Notes under the pieces: model-generated
Databases searched by the model: none
What the model was told of the DNA's origin: nothing
What the model saw: the letters and a program-made list of their open reading frames with translations, nothing else
In this document: piece by piece, positions 52,363-62,811 of the stretch
Layout: every line of letters begins with the position of its first letter
Numbering within the stretch: the first letter of the stretch is position 1
DNA from: Armigeres subalbatus
Taxonomy: Eukaryota; Arthropoda; Insecta; Diptera; Culicidae
Direction: 5' to 3'
DNA: 64,000 bases
Assembly: GCF_024139115.2 (NCBI RefSeq)
Contig: NW_026943215.1
Location: 62,001-126,000 of the forward strand
Made by a program: the position numbers and the translations under genes

Positions 52363-54450
52363 ATGTCAACCAAAACCAAACCAAAACCAAACCAAAACCA
52401 AACCAAACCAAACCAAACCAAACCAAACCAAACCAAAACCAAAACCAAACCAAACTAAAACCAAACCAAACCAAACCAAAACCAAACCAAAACCAAACCA
52501 AAACCAAACCAAACCAAACCAAAACCAAACCAAACCCATCCAAAACCAAACCAAAACCAAACCCAAACCAAACCAAAACCAAACCAAAACCCAACCAAAT
52601 CCCATCCCAAACCAATCCAAAACCAAACCAAAACCCATCCAAAACCCAACCAAATCCAAACCCAATCCCAACCCAAACCAAACCCAAACCAAACCAAAAC
52701 CAAACCAAAACCCAACCAAAACCAAACCCAAACCAAACCAAAACCAAACCAAACCCAAAACCAAACCAAAACAAAACCAAATCCAAAACAAAACCCAACC
52801 AAACCACAAACCAAACCAAACCCAAAAACAAACCAAAACCAAACCAAAACCAAACCAAAACCAAAACCAAACTAAACCAAACCAAAACCAAACCAAAACC
52901 AAACCAAAACCAAACCAAAACCAAACCAAAACCAAACCAAAACCAAACCGAAACCAAACCAAAACCAAACCAAAACCAAACCAAAACCAAACCAAAACCA
53001 AACCAAAACCAAACCAAAACCAAACCAAAACCAAACCAAAACCAAACCAAAACCAAAACCAAACCAAAACCAAACCAAAACCAAACCAAAACCAAACCAA
53101 AACCAAACCAAAACCAAACCAAAACCAAACCAAAACCAAACCAAAACCAAACCAAAACCAAACCAAAACCAAAACAAAATCAAACCAAAACAAAACCAAA
53201 ACCAAAACCAAACCAAAACCAAACCAAAACCAAACCAAAACCAAAACAAAATCAAACCAAAACCAAAACAAAATCAAACCAAAACCAAAACCAAACCAAA
53301 AACAAACCCAAAACAAAACAAAACCAAACCAAAACCAAAACAAAACCCAACCCAAACCCAACCAAAACCAAAACAAATCCCAACCAAAACCCAAACAAAA
53401 TCAATCCAAAACCAATCCAAAACCAAACCAAAACCAATTCAAAACCAAACCAAAACCAAACCAAAACCAAACCAAACCAAATCCAAACCCAATCAAAACC
53501 AAATCGAAAACAAACCAAAACCAAAAACAAACCAAATCCAAACCCAAACCGAAACCAAACCAAAACCAAACCAAACCAAACCAAACCAAACCAAACCAAA
53601 CCAAACCAAACCAAAACCAAACCAAAACCAAACCAAAACCAAACCAAAACCAAACCAAACCAAACCAAAACTAACCCAAATCAAACCAAAACAAAACCAA
53701 AACCAACCAAAAACAAACCAAAAACAAACCAAAACCAAACCAAAACCAAACCAAACCAAACCCAAAACCAAACCAAAACCAAACCAAAACCCAACCCAAA
53801 CCCAAACCAAACCAAAACAAAACCAAACCAAAACCAAACCAAAACCAAAACAAAAACAAAACAAAAACAAACAAAAAACAAACCAAAACAAAAACAAAAC
53901 CAAACCAAAAACAAAACAAAAACAAACCCAAAAAAAACCAAAACACACCCAAAAAAAAAACAAAACCAAACCAAAACCAAACCAAAACCAACCCAAAACC
54001 CAACCAAAACCAAACCAAAACCAATCCAAAACCCAACCAAAACCCAACCCAAACCAAACCAAAACAAAACCCAAACAAAACCAAAACCAAACCAAAACAA
54101 ACCCAAAACCAAACCAAACCAAACCCAAACCCAACCCAAAACACAAACAAAACAAAACCAAATCCAATCCAAATCCAATCCAAATCCAATCCAAATCCAA
54201 TCCAAACCAAACCAAAACCAAATCCAAACCAAATCCAAACCAAAACCAAACCAAAACCCAACCCAAAACAAACCAAAACCAAACCAAAACCAAACCAAAA
54301 CCAAACCAAAAACAAACCAAAACCAAACCAAAACCCAAACAAAACCAAACCAAAACCAACCCAAAAACCAAACTAAAAACCAAGCTAAAACTAACCAACC
54401 AAACCAAAACTAAAACTAAAACTAAACTAAAACTAAACTAAAACTAAACG
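52363..54450. repeat. Long C/A-only tract of CCAAAACCAAA units
   Basis: Nearly 2.1 kb of CCAAAACCAAA-type 11-base units with CCAAA, CCCAAA and CCAATCC variants; it ends with AACTAAAACTAA repeats at about 54360-54450. G is almost absent on the + strand. A 710-codon plus ORF (52281-54413) is Lys/Pro/Asn/Gln/Thr repeats, and several long minus ORFs are Trp/Phe/Gly/Leu/Val repeats. The length of these ORFs follows from the lack of TAA, TAG and TGA words in the repeat, not from selection. Confidence 0.95.
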
Positions 54451-55479
54451 GCTACCGTTACTCGTTACGCCGGCCGTTCACCCTTGAATTGTTCCACTGG
54501 AGACGGCTTTGCTCAGCATTTGTAGGACGACCTGTCGTGCGATGTCCCTTCCACCTAACGGACACAATTTCAAGCGAACAATGCTCAGAAGCATCTGTGG
54601 TCCAGAAAAGAGCAACTAACGAGCAAGCGAGTTAGTAGATGTCTTTTCGGCACAACTATCGGCGGGAGTTTGAAATCCTCCAATTCCGCAGAATGACCTA
54701 ATCGGCCGCCGAGACGAATCAATCCTTCTGATGACATATACGGATGAAACCAGCGCAGCTGTGACTTTCGTGATACTGGAAGACCCTTCTAAGAGCTGTA
54801 GCCCCTCAAGTATCAAGTAAGTAATTCTTCTAGATGGGGCCCTGACAACTTCAATGGAGTCCCCCCCTCGATTTTGATGCAAACGGGTAGACAGCAGTTT
54901 TCTCTTCACTATTCTCACTCCAAACGTAGCCACTTCTCCGAAGCGTCCGAAAAACAATAGAGTTATATCCGTGCTTCCTTCGGTATAATGAGTCATCGGC
55001 GAATATTATTCTGATTAAGCGTGAGCAGATGTTGATGATAGGATCGCCACTTCTCACCCACCGCTTTAGGTAAGGGCTTTCAGTACTGTAGTTGTGAACT
55101 AAAAGCTAGTTAGTCGGCGAAAATTGGGGGCGTTACCACACATAGGCAATAGAGGGGTCCTACACAAAAAATAACTCAAATGCAGGAAAAATTTAAAATG
55201 GTTTTCAATTGTGAGAAAATGGTTTTCAATGGCAGAAAGTGAGAACGTCATAAAGCGCCTTCCATGACCAAAATAAAATCTACAACCACAAATCATAAAT
55301 AAAGACCCAGGTACTGAAGCATTGAGCAATACATCAGAGGGTGGGTGGCGGATGCTTTGTAGTTGCCAGCCATACTCCTAGGTGCAGGGGCCTATGGAGT
55401 GTCAATTGGCACATGATGAATACCAGTGAAGTCTTGATTATGGCATTCTGGCCGTGTGTTAACGACAAGATATCGCAGT
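54451..55479. other. Unassigned interval with a 126-codon minus ORF
   Basis: The minus ORF 54996-54616 (MTHYTEGSTDITLLFFGRF start; RITYLILEGLQLLEGSSSI; ITKVTAALVSSVYVIRRID) is non-repetitive, mixed in composition and of a length that is unusual for this window. It has no recognised domain or Cys pattern. It might be a small host gene or part of a mobile element. The rest of the interval shows no repeat. Confidence 0.25.
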
Positions 55480-57245
55480 AATAGTAATTGGATTTTATAA
55501 TATTGTGAAAGCGAAGGATGGCAGTCGGACATTCTACTATTTTAGAGCCGGGTGACTCTGACTTGAATCGGCGAGTGGGCTAATGGCTAGCCTGTCTTCC
55601 GCCCGTCCGTGGCGAGCCTTGCAGCACGCTGTCTAATCCTGGCACCAAGCTTTTCCTGCTGGGTGGGAGTTTCCCCAGGAGTAGCTCCAGAGTTTCCCCA
55701 GCAGTGATGGGGTATAGCCCTATAAACACGCTCGGCAAGTGACTACGGGATGCGGGTGGTCGCCGAGCATCTCGATAATATCATCGAGTTCGCGAGTGCA
55801 AGGCAGAACATCAGTAAAGAACTGAAACAGAACCTTCGGATGCTTCGCCCGAGTCGCAAGACAAGAACAGGACGCGTTTATCAGGGTGGTGGGAAGAGAG
55901 AAGGCCGACAAAAGTGCCCAAACTGATGCTTTCTGCTTCCTAGGAAGAGCGACTATGGCCCAAAAGGCGATTGATTTCGCCCTGACGGCCTCATTGGCCG
56001 GCCCGAAACAGCTAAGGCAGCAATCCGGCGAAGGCGCTCAGAGCAAAGCCAAACGACGTGCGACCATAAAGGCCAAACGTTGTCTGGACAGAACAGATTG
56101 GGATACATACGGCATCGACCCAAGAAGGCGACTTCTCGGCCCAAAAAGGCGAAAGGCACCTACCAGACGCAAGTCACCGGGCCAGAAGAGGGTACCAGCC
56201 GTCCGGTGCCATCGGCACAAGGGACCGAAAATCCATGGCAGCTGGTCAGTAGGGCAAAGCGGAAGTCGAGCGTATCTCGACCTGCAAAGAAAGCAAAGGA
56301 TAAAGACGAGGCCTTGTTGGTGAAAATAGATAAGGAAAAGTGCACCGAAGTCCTTGAATCGATGCGGGCGTCAGAAAAGCTTTCGGTGCTAGGTCAGGAC
56401 GTGCGAAGCGTCAGACGCACCAAGACCGGTGAAATGATCTTGATTCTGAAACGTGGAGCGCAAGCTAGTGGGACGGACTATAGGAAGCTGGCCCAAGAGA
56501 TCCTGGGTGACGAAGTCAATGTGAGGTCGTTGGGGTGGAAGTGACCCTCCAGTTCAAGCAACTGGACGAGGTTACGAACGCGGACGATGTCGTCTCTGCC
56601 ATCAGAGAGCAGTGCGGCACAGATGTTGAGAAGACCTCTGTACGCCTAAGAGGCGGCACCTTCGGCACGCAGGTAGCCGACCTTAGATCAGTCACGGAAG
56701 CAAAAAAAAAGTCATAGAGAATGGAAGTTGAAGATCAGCTGGTCAGTATGCCCAGTAAGCAAACTCCAGCCGCCATCAGTGAACAAGTGCTATTCGTGCT
56801 TAGAGTCGGGGCACAAGTCCTACGACTGTATGGACCCAGACCGTAGTAACCTGTGTCATCGTGCGTTGTGGTGAGGAAGAGCACAAGGCGCAGGAATGCG
56901 ATAAGGCACCAAAGTTCCTCATCTGCGCCAACAAAAAGCAAGCCTGTAACCACGTTTTGTGTGGACCTTCATGTCCTATCAGAGAGACAAACAAGAAGAA
57001 GCCGTGCTAGTAACACAATTGAATTTTAACCACTGTACATCTGTTTAGCAGTTGCTGTGGCAGTCGTCCTCCTGTTCGACCCGTACAACGTTCCTGTCGT
57101 CAATTAGGTGAAGAACGGATCTAGGATGGCGGCTATTTGCACAACGGGACGGTATCTGGTCCAAGAGGTGGTACACTCTTCCGCTGAGGGTGTCGTGATT
57201 GCCAAGATCAACGGTGCTTACCCATACGCTTAAACCTGGTTTAAG
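55480..57245 (+). mobile_element. R1-clade non-LTR element, 5' part (ORF1 and endonuclease start)
   Basis: ORF1 is followed directly by the beginning of an R1 endonuclease: ICTTGRYLVQEVVHSSAEG and VVIAKINGAYPYA at about 57130-57230. The element then breaks off; an inverted R1 RT fragment of similar type lies at 57678-58850. The 5' UTR probably occupies 55480-55850. Same clade as the element at 31900-36605, although the ORF1 sequences differ, so it is a different family. Confidence 0.75.
55886..57010 (+). pseudogene. R1-clade ORF1 (gag-like, three CCHC knuckles), frameshifted
   Basis: Frames at 55886-56323, 56080-56544 and 56535-56717 join by two shifts. The basic N-terminal region is followed by LLVKIDKEKCTEVLESMRAS, RRTKTGEMILILKRG (gag core) and VTLQFKQLDEVTNADDVVSA. 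From 56780 to 56990 come CYSCLESGHKSYDCMDPD, LCHRCGEEEHKAQECDKAP and HVLCGPSCP, the Cys/His knuckles that bind element RNA. A stop after the long A run at 56702-56711 suggests one more base error there. Confidence 0.8.
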
Positions 57246-57677
57246 CACTAAGCGGAGGTGAAGAAATCGACCCTAAGACTCATTGGCCAATTGGTAACAG
57301 TTTCTGGGTGATCTGCGAAAGTTACATCTGTTCAGGGCCAATCCCAGACCGTTTGGAAATGGCCATATTTCTGCGTATACCTTACGGATTTTCGATCAGC
57401 CAGCATTGGTCAGCATACTAGTTCTAGTTTCTGGGGAAAGGATAAAACATGATGGAAGTAAATGTCACTTAAAATGACAAGCAGAAGAAAAAATGCATTA
57501 ACATACCCTCGAAAAACCCGGAACATCTCCGGTGGCCAAGGACCAATCTGAGGTTTTGGATGGGGACAAAATACTAGAAGAGTTTCCAATCCGCCAGTGT
57601 GTTGATCGCGTATGCTGCCACAAGAATTGAATCCCCGTAGACTTCTAAGGTCATAGGCGAAGCCGACGATCTTGACA
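57246..57677. other. Unassigned interval, possibly degraded R1 endonuclease
   Basis: Short frames only. A diverged endonuclease remnant is possible from its position but no motif can be named. Confidence 0.3.
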
Positions 57678-58850
57678 TCAGAAGGGAACTTTAGTGTCCA
57701 ATAATGAGCCTTGCGGTACTACTGCATTAATTGGAACACTTCTCTGACTGGCATCGGTCTCGTATAATAGTATACGGTTCTGGAAATAGCTTAGAATATA
57801 TAGAATACCTCGCCTTTTACATTGGATCGCTATCTCAGCGGTCTTTACCACGCTGTCAACGTCAAACGTGGACTTATCCTTACGAAACCCGAACTGATTG
57901 CTTGCGAGGCCGCCCGTACCCTCTGAGTACGGGGTCAGCCTGTTGAGGATGATCCTCTCCAGCAATTTGCCCGTCATGTTAATTAGACGGTTTCCCGGCT
58001 TTCGGTAACAGAACCAACTTCTGCCTTTTTCCATCTATCGGGAAAACTACTACATAGACTGGCCCAGGAAAGAAAAAGTTGTCTAATTCCACGGGGCACC
58101 CCCCAGGATTGTGTCTTTGGGTGAGAAAATCAATCTCTGAAAATTTCAGCTAAATCGCTTGTTGCATAAGCTGGCGCATTTGATTTGAAGTTTGTATGGG
58201 GATTTCAGCCAAAATGTATAGGAAAATACACCTCCGTCACTCATTCGATCTGGAAATTGATTCTGTTTGCTCGATTGACCTCAGAATTGCAAAAACGGCA
58301 GTTGGTATGCCACAGAAGAATTTCACAGAACATTGTATGATGATTAAATGAACTTTTATATAGGTTTCGGCTGATGCGATTCGATCAAAAACCCAAAATA
58401 CACAAATCAGCTCCTAATAAATCAGCCGAAAATTATATAAAGTTCATTTAATCATCATGCAATGTTCTGTGAAATTGTTCTGTAGTATACCAACTGCCGT
58501 TTTTGCAATTCTGAGGTCAATCGAGCAAACAGAACCAATTTCCAGACCGAATGAGTGACGGAGGTGTATTTTCCTATACATTTTGGCTGAAATCCCCATA
58601 CAAACTTCAAATCAAATGCGCCAGCTTATGCAACAAGCGATTTAGCTGAAATTTTCAGAGATTGATTTTCTCACGCAAAGACACAATTCTGGGGGGTGCC
58701 CCGTGGAATTCGACAACATTTTTTTCTCCCCATAGTAATCTGGGCCAGTCTACTACTACAGTCATGACATCTCTGACATCTCTGTCGCAATGATTGCTGC
58801 CTTGAGAAGGGTGTTCGGAACTCCATAAGGCCCTGGAGCCACCATTTTGG
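57678..58850 (-). mobile_element. R1-clade reverse transcriptase fragment, minus strand, split by a foldback element
   Basis: The minus strand reads APGPYGVPNTLLKAAIIAT at about 58790-58842, then, beyond the foldback, KLVLLPKAGKP-type sequence near 58000-58020, ERIILNRLTPYSEG, ASNQFGFRKDKSTFD, TAEIAIQCKRRGI and ILSYFQNRILLYETDA down to 57730. These are R1 RT fingers and palm segments in order. The catalytic ADD block is beyond the truncated end. It is opposite in orientation to the R1 ORF1 at its left. Confidence 0.75.
58046..58760. mobile_element. Foldback element with ~290-bp inverted arms and 9-bp target duplication (MULE-like)
   Basis: The element proper is about 58056-58751, starting AGACTGGCCCAG and ending CTGGGCCAGTCT, flanked by ACTACTACA at 58046-58054 and 58752-58760. 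The arms share ATTCCACGGGGCACCCCCC, AAAATCAATCTCTGAAAATT, TATACATTTTGGCTGAAATC and CAATTCTGAGGTCAATCGAG with their inverted partners; the asymmetric centre is at about 58360-58425. Long arms and a 9-bp duplication fit the Mutator-like superfamily; this is inference. It splits an R1 RT fragment. Confidence 0.7.
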
Positions 58851-58861
58851 CCTACACGCAC

Positions 58862-59480
58862 CCGAATACTAGAATAGAACGACTTACTTATGTCAAAGAC
58901 TTGGGCGTAATTTTGGATTTCCAACGTTGTGGGCAAGGCTTCCAAAAACCCTGGGCTTTATCTTTCTTTTGCCAAAGAATTTTCTGACATTTACTGTCTG
59001 AAGTATCTGTTTTGCTCACTGGTGCGGTCTATACTGGAGTATTGCTGCGCCCCGTTAGGAATCCCAATGAACGGTGCAGAACAAATTGAGTCCGTGCAAC
59101 GACGTTTCCTTCGATTTGCTCTGCGTAGACTACCGTGGAGAGGTCCATTGCGCCAGTCAAGTGGTAATATCTGCTATCGGCTTATCGATCTAGAGCTGCT
59201 AAGGAATCGCCGTAACATTGCTTGGGCCGTACTGGTTACAGTTGTTTCGCAAGGCCGAATAGTTGTAGCGATATTTTGGAGCAACATATATCAACGTACA
59301 GCCGAGGGCACTTCCAAATAACGCTATGCTAAGATGGCCATTTCGTCGGACTAACTACAGTATGAACGGTAGTATTGAAGGATTACAGCGGTTATTTATT
59401 ACGGTATCAACAATCTTCGATTTCAACTTGCCTTATCAGACGCTGCGTCGGAGATTCAAAGAATTTTTCTCATCGCGTCA
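58862..59480 (+). mobile_element. Jockey-clade RT, C-terminal fragment
   Basis: NTRIERLTYVKDLGVILDFQ at 58862-58921 is the post-catalytic DLGVILD motif. It is followed, after a frameshift, by YLKYLFCSLVRSILEYC-like sequence and QRRFLRFALRRLPW at 58990-59130, and by NYSMNGSIEGLQRLF and FDFNLPYQTLRRRFKEFFS at 59350-59470, the end of the Jockey ORF2. The fragment is 5'-truncated just after the catalytic domain. It abuts the inverted R1 fragment. Confidence 0.75.
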
Positions 59481-59795
59481 GGTCATGTTTGAACTCAAAT
59501 TTTTACTGCAGGCGCCTCCATGCTGGTCACGTTTGGACTCCAATTTGCACTTCAGACGCATCAATGCTGTTTGATAAGTACTTGATCCAATATGAACGCC
59601 TCGACAGGTCAAGTTTGGACTCAAATTTTCACTGCAGGCGCCTCCATGCTGGTCACGTTTGGACTCAAATTTTCACTGCAGGCGCCTCTATGCTGTTTGA
59701 TAAATACTTGATCCACTATGAACGCCTCGACAGGTCACGTTTGGACTCATATTTTCACTGCAGGCGCCTTCGTGCTGATTGATAAATACTTGTAC
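59481..59795 (+). repeat. Tandem repeats of ~82 and ~44 bases following the Jockey ORF
   Basis: Units contain CAGGTCACGTTTGGACTC, AAATTTTCACTGCAGGCGCC and, in the long form, GTTTGATAAATACTTGATCC and ACTATGAACGCCTCGA. Starts are near 59480, 59525, 59608, 59652 and 59732. They may be the 3' UTR of the Jockey element. A weak relative (AACGCCTCGACAGGTTATG) occurs at about 60025. Confidence 0.75.
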
Positions 59796-60339
59796 ACAGA
59801 TAAAAATATGTTGTGATTTTAAGTGTATTTTCATGCACATATTTGGAGCATGCAAATAAACGTAACATTCAATCGATCTCACTATTCGTTTAAATCGAAA
59901 TAAATTTAAACGGTGCTTGCTTGTAAAATTCAATCAAATTTAATTGAATATCGAATGTTAATTCGATTGATGGGGTAACCTGCAGTTTTACACGTCGTTG
60001 AATTTTCAAAATTATTTGCTGTGTATAAACGCCTCGACAGGTTATGTTCGAGCTCAAATGTGCACTATGAACGCTTTTTTGATGCGCAGATTGGTATTCA
60101 AATATGATTTTTTCATCAAATTCTGTATGTAAACAATTCGTTCATTTGGAATCATCTATAATTTTAATATTCCTCTTTGTGGATCACATCATATCCGGCA
60201 ACGGAAAGTGCTTCACATCGTCTTGCATAAATTAAGTAAGCTAATGTTACAATATAAATGTTACACTGCTCTAGCATTTTAAGAAAATTTAAATTATGAT
60301 TTTGAAAATAAAAATTAACTCGAAGCAAAATATAAAGCT
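59796..60339. other. Unassigned AT-rich interval
   Basis: AT-rich with small internal inversions such as TTCAATCAAATTTAATTGAA. No gene was recognised. Confidence 0.35.
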
Positions 60340-61319
60340 TGTTAGTCGCCGTCTAACCCCGACCCCCCGCAACTACAGCACTGGGGCTTATCCCAATCAA
60401 GCCGTGCTTGTTCCTCATTCCTGAGTGTCCACAATACCTGCATGAACACTTTGAACGACGTAATGGTAGCTCCGATGAGTCCTATAGGATCGAAAAGAGT
60501 TAATCGTCTAAGACGAGTTAAGTAACTCCATTTAATTCCACCAATTATTTCGATATCTTTGCAGATACGTATTTCGACCACAACTGTGTGGTCGTCTTTG
60601 TCTTAGACGATTGAATACATTCCACTAAAACGAGCTTAAAATATTTTTTTTCGAAAAGAGTGCCAATTATGGAAAGTACATTGCGCTTGGTCAGAAGTTC
60701 TGCCTCATCCAAAGGCGGAACTTTAAATTGAAACCTGAGGGTATCAGTTCCCGGAATCCACTTAAGGCCGAGCGTTTTCCCGACGGATCTGGATCCAGGA
60801 AAATCTTCTCCGTGAACGGTATCGCCAAATTCGGTTCTGAAACACCATACAACGCTTCCAGATGTTTGGATGTCCACTTTCGGAGATTGAATCCTCCTGC
60901 CGCCATGAGATCTTGCAACTGCTTCCTCAATTCCACCGCTTCTTCCACCTCGTTTGTTCCCGTTATAATGTCATCCATGTACGTGTCCTCCCGTACTGCC
61001 TTGGCAGCGAGCGGAAACCTTTCTTTCTCGCCGTCTGAGAGCTGCTTCATAACCCTTGTAGCCAAAAAGGGTGCTGGTTTTGTGCCGTACGTGACAGTAT
61101 TCAGCTGCAACGCGTTGATTTCTTCCTCCGGTGATGATCGCCACAAGATGGATTGCAAGGGTCCGTCTTCTTCACAAATCAGGACTTGTCGAAACATTTA
61201 TTCGACGTCCGCCACAATCATCACCTGTTTTGTCCGACTCCGCATGATGACCGATCGAAGATCGTCTTGTACGATGGATCCCACTAGCAGTGCATCATTC
61301 ACCCAGGTTAACGTTTCGC
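60340..61319 (-). mobile_element. BEL/Pao LTR-retrotransposon reverse transcriptase fragment, minus strand
   Basis: Read on the minus strand: TWVNDALLVGSIVQDDLRSV and MIVADVE near 61200-61310, FRQVLICEEDGPLQ, NTVTYGTKPAPFLATRVMKQ, then the catalytic TYMDDIITGTN at about 60960-60995 (YMDD box), LMAAGGFNLRKWTSKH, FQFKVPPLDEAELLTKRNVL, SIIGTLF and, after an insertion, LFDPIGLIGATI. This order is the RT core and thumb of BEL/Pao Pol. Frames are mostly open apart from the insertion and one stop near 61198. LTRs, protease and integrase were not found; the 5' side is replaced by RTE copy 3. Confidence 0.85.
60501..60650. mobile_element. Short foldback-like insertion, copy 2, with 11-bp target duplication
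   Basis: TCGAAAAGAGT at 60490-60500 and 60651-60661 flank a 150-base insert in the BEL/Pao RT. The insert holds AATCGTCTAAGAC and its exact complement GTCTTAGACGATT about 85 bases apart, enclosing GCAGATACGTATTTCGACC, and ends in a T run. The match at 47893-48045 carries the outer flank (TGGAATGTATT) on the other side. Class is not determined. Confidence 0.7.
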
Positions 61320-62811
61320 TTAGCCCAAGTCCTGGTGTTAGGTGGGACGCTAAACAGCCCTGACACGACGGCCCTCCGAGGAGACAGGAGGTTTGCGCAG
61401 GCCCAATAAGCCGCCTTTAAAAACAACTATTACAAACTACATAGAAGATAATACGACTCGATACAATCGGCAACGACCTAGGCGACGAATAAAGGATCAC
61501 GATTGGAAGCTTGGAACATGGAACTGCATGTCGCTAGGCTTCGCAGGTTGCGACAGGATAATCTACGATGAATTACATCCCCGCAACTTCGATGTCGTAG
61601 CGCTGCAGGAAATCTGCTGGACAGGACAGAAAGTGTGGAACAGCGGGTATCGAGCGGCTACCTTCTACGAAAGCTGTGGCACCACCAACGAACTGGGAAC
61701 CGGCTTCATAGTGCTGGGTATCACGCCAATGTGTGATTGGGTGGCAGCCAATCAACGTAAGGATGTGTAAGCTGAGGATGAAAGGCCGGGTCTTCAACTA
61801 TAGCATCATCAACGTGCACAGCCCACACAAAGGGAGATTCGACAACGAGAAAGAAGCGTTCTATGCACAGCTGGAGCAGACATACGATGGATGCCCACTG
61901 CGGGACGTCAAAAAAGTCATCGATGACATGAACGCTCAGGTAGGAAGAAGGAAATGTATAGACCGGTCATCGGACCGGATAGTCTGCATACCGTATCGAA
62001 CGACAACGGCCAACGATGCATAAACTTTGCAGCCTCCCGCGGAATGGTAGTCTGAAGCACTTTCTTCCCCCGCAAGTATATGGAAATCATCTAATCAAGT
62101 AACGGAAAACCAAATCGACCACGTTCTGATCGACGGTAAATTCTTCTCCGACATCACGAACGTACGCACTTACCGCAGTGCGAATATTGAATCCAACCAC
62201 TACCTCGTTGCAGTATGTCTGCGCTCAAAACTCTCGACGGTGATCAACACGCGTCGGAGTCGTCCGCCGCGGCTAAACATTGGGCGGCTACAAGACGGTA
62301 GACTAGCCCAAGACTACGCGCAGCAGCTGGAAGTGGCACTTCCAACGGAAGAGCAGCTAGGCGCAGCATCTCTTGAAGATAGCTGGAGAGATATTCGATC
62401 CGCCATTGGAAGCATCGCAACCGCTGCACTAGGCACTGTGGCTCTGGATCAGACGAACGACTGGTATGACGGCGAATATGAGCAGTCAGTTGAGGAGAAG
62501 AATGCAGAATGGGCGAGATTGCTGCAACATCGCACGAGGACGAACAAGGCACGATACAAACGGGCGCGGAACAGACAAAACTCGATTTTCCGGAGGAAAA
62601 AGCGTCAGCAGGAAGATCGAGACCGTGAAGAGACGGAGGAACTGTACCGCGCTAATAACACACGAAAGTTCTATGAGAAGTTGAACCGTTCACGTAAGGG
62701 CCACGTGCCACAGCCCGATATGTGTAAGGACATAAACGGGAACCTTCTTACAAACGAGCGTGAGGTGATCCAAAGGTGGCGGCAGCACTACGAAGAGCAC
62801 CTGAATGGCGT
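61320..62811 (+). mobile_element. RTE-clade (JAM1-like) element, copy 3, truncated at both ends, best-preserved endonuclease
   Basis: It starts at GCCCAAGTCCTGG, the point about 165 bases into copies 1 and 2, and stops at CACCTGAATGGCG before the RT domain. The endonuclease is readable at 61393-61770: KLGTWNCMSLGFAGCDRIIY, ELHPRNFDVVALQEICWTG and ELGTGFIVLG; then NVHSPHKGRFDNEKEAFYAQ and IDDMNAQVGR (61733-62023), and NQIDHVLIDGKFFSDITNV at about 62105-62165. The linker frame 62240-62830 is open for 190 codons with REETEELYRANNTRKFYEKL. Only two or three frameshifts occur, against many in copies 1 and 2. Confidence 0.88.

Noticed and set aside
52281..54413. A 710-codon open frame, the longest in the window, rich in Lys, Pro, Asn, Gln and Thr
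   Set aside because: It only reads the C/A repeat tract, which cannot form stop codons in these frames; other frames are open too and no unique domain is present.
54616..54996. Possible small secreted protein of the MBF2 type
   Set aside because: No signal peptide, Cys pattern or conserved core could be matched; left as an unassigned ORF.
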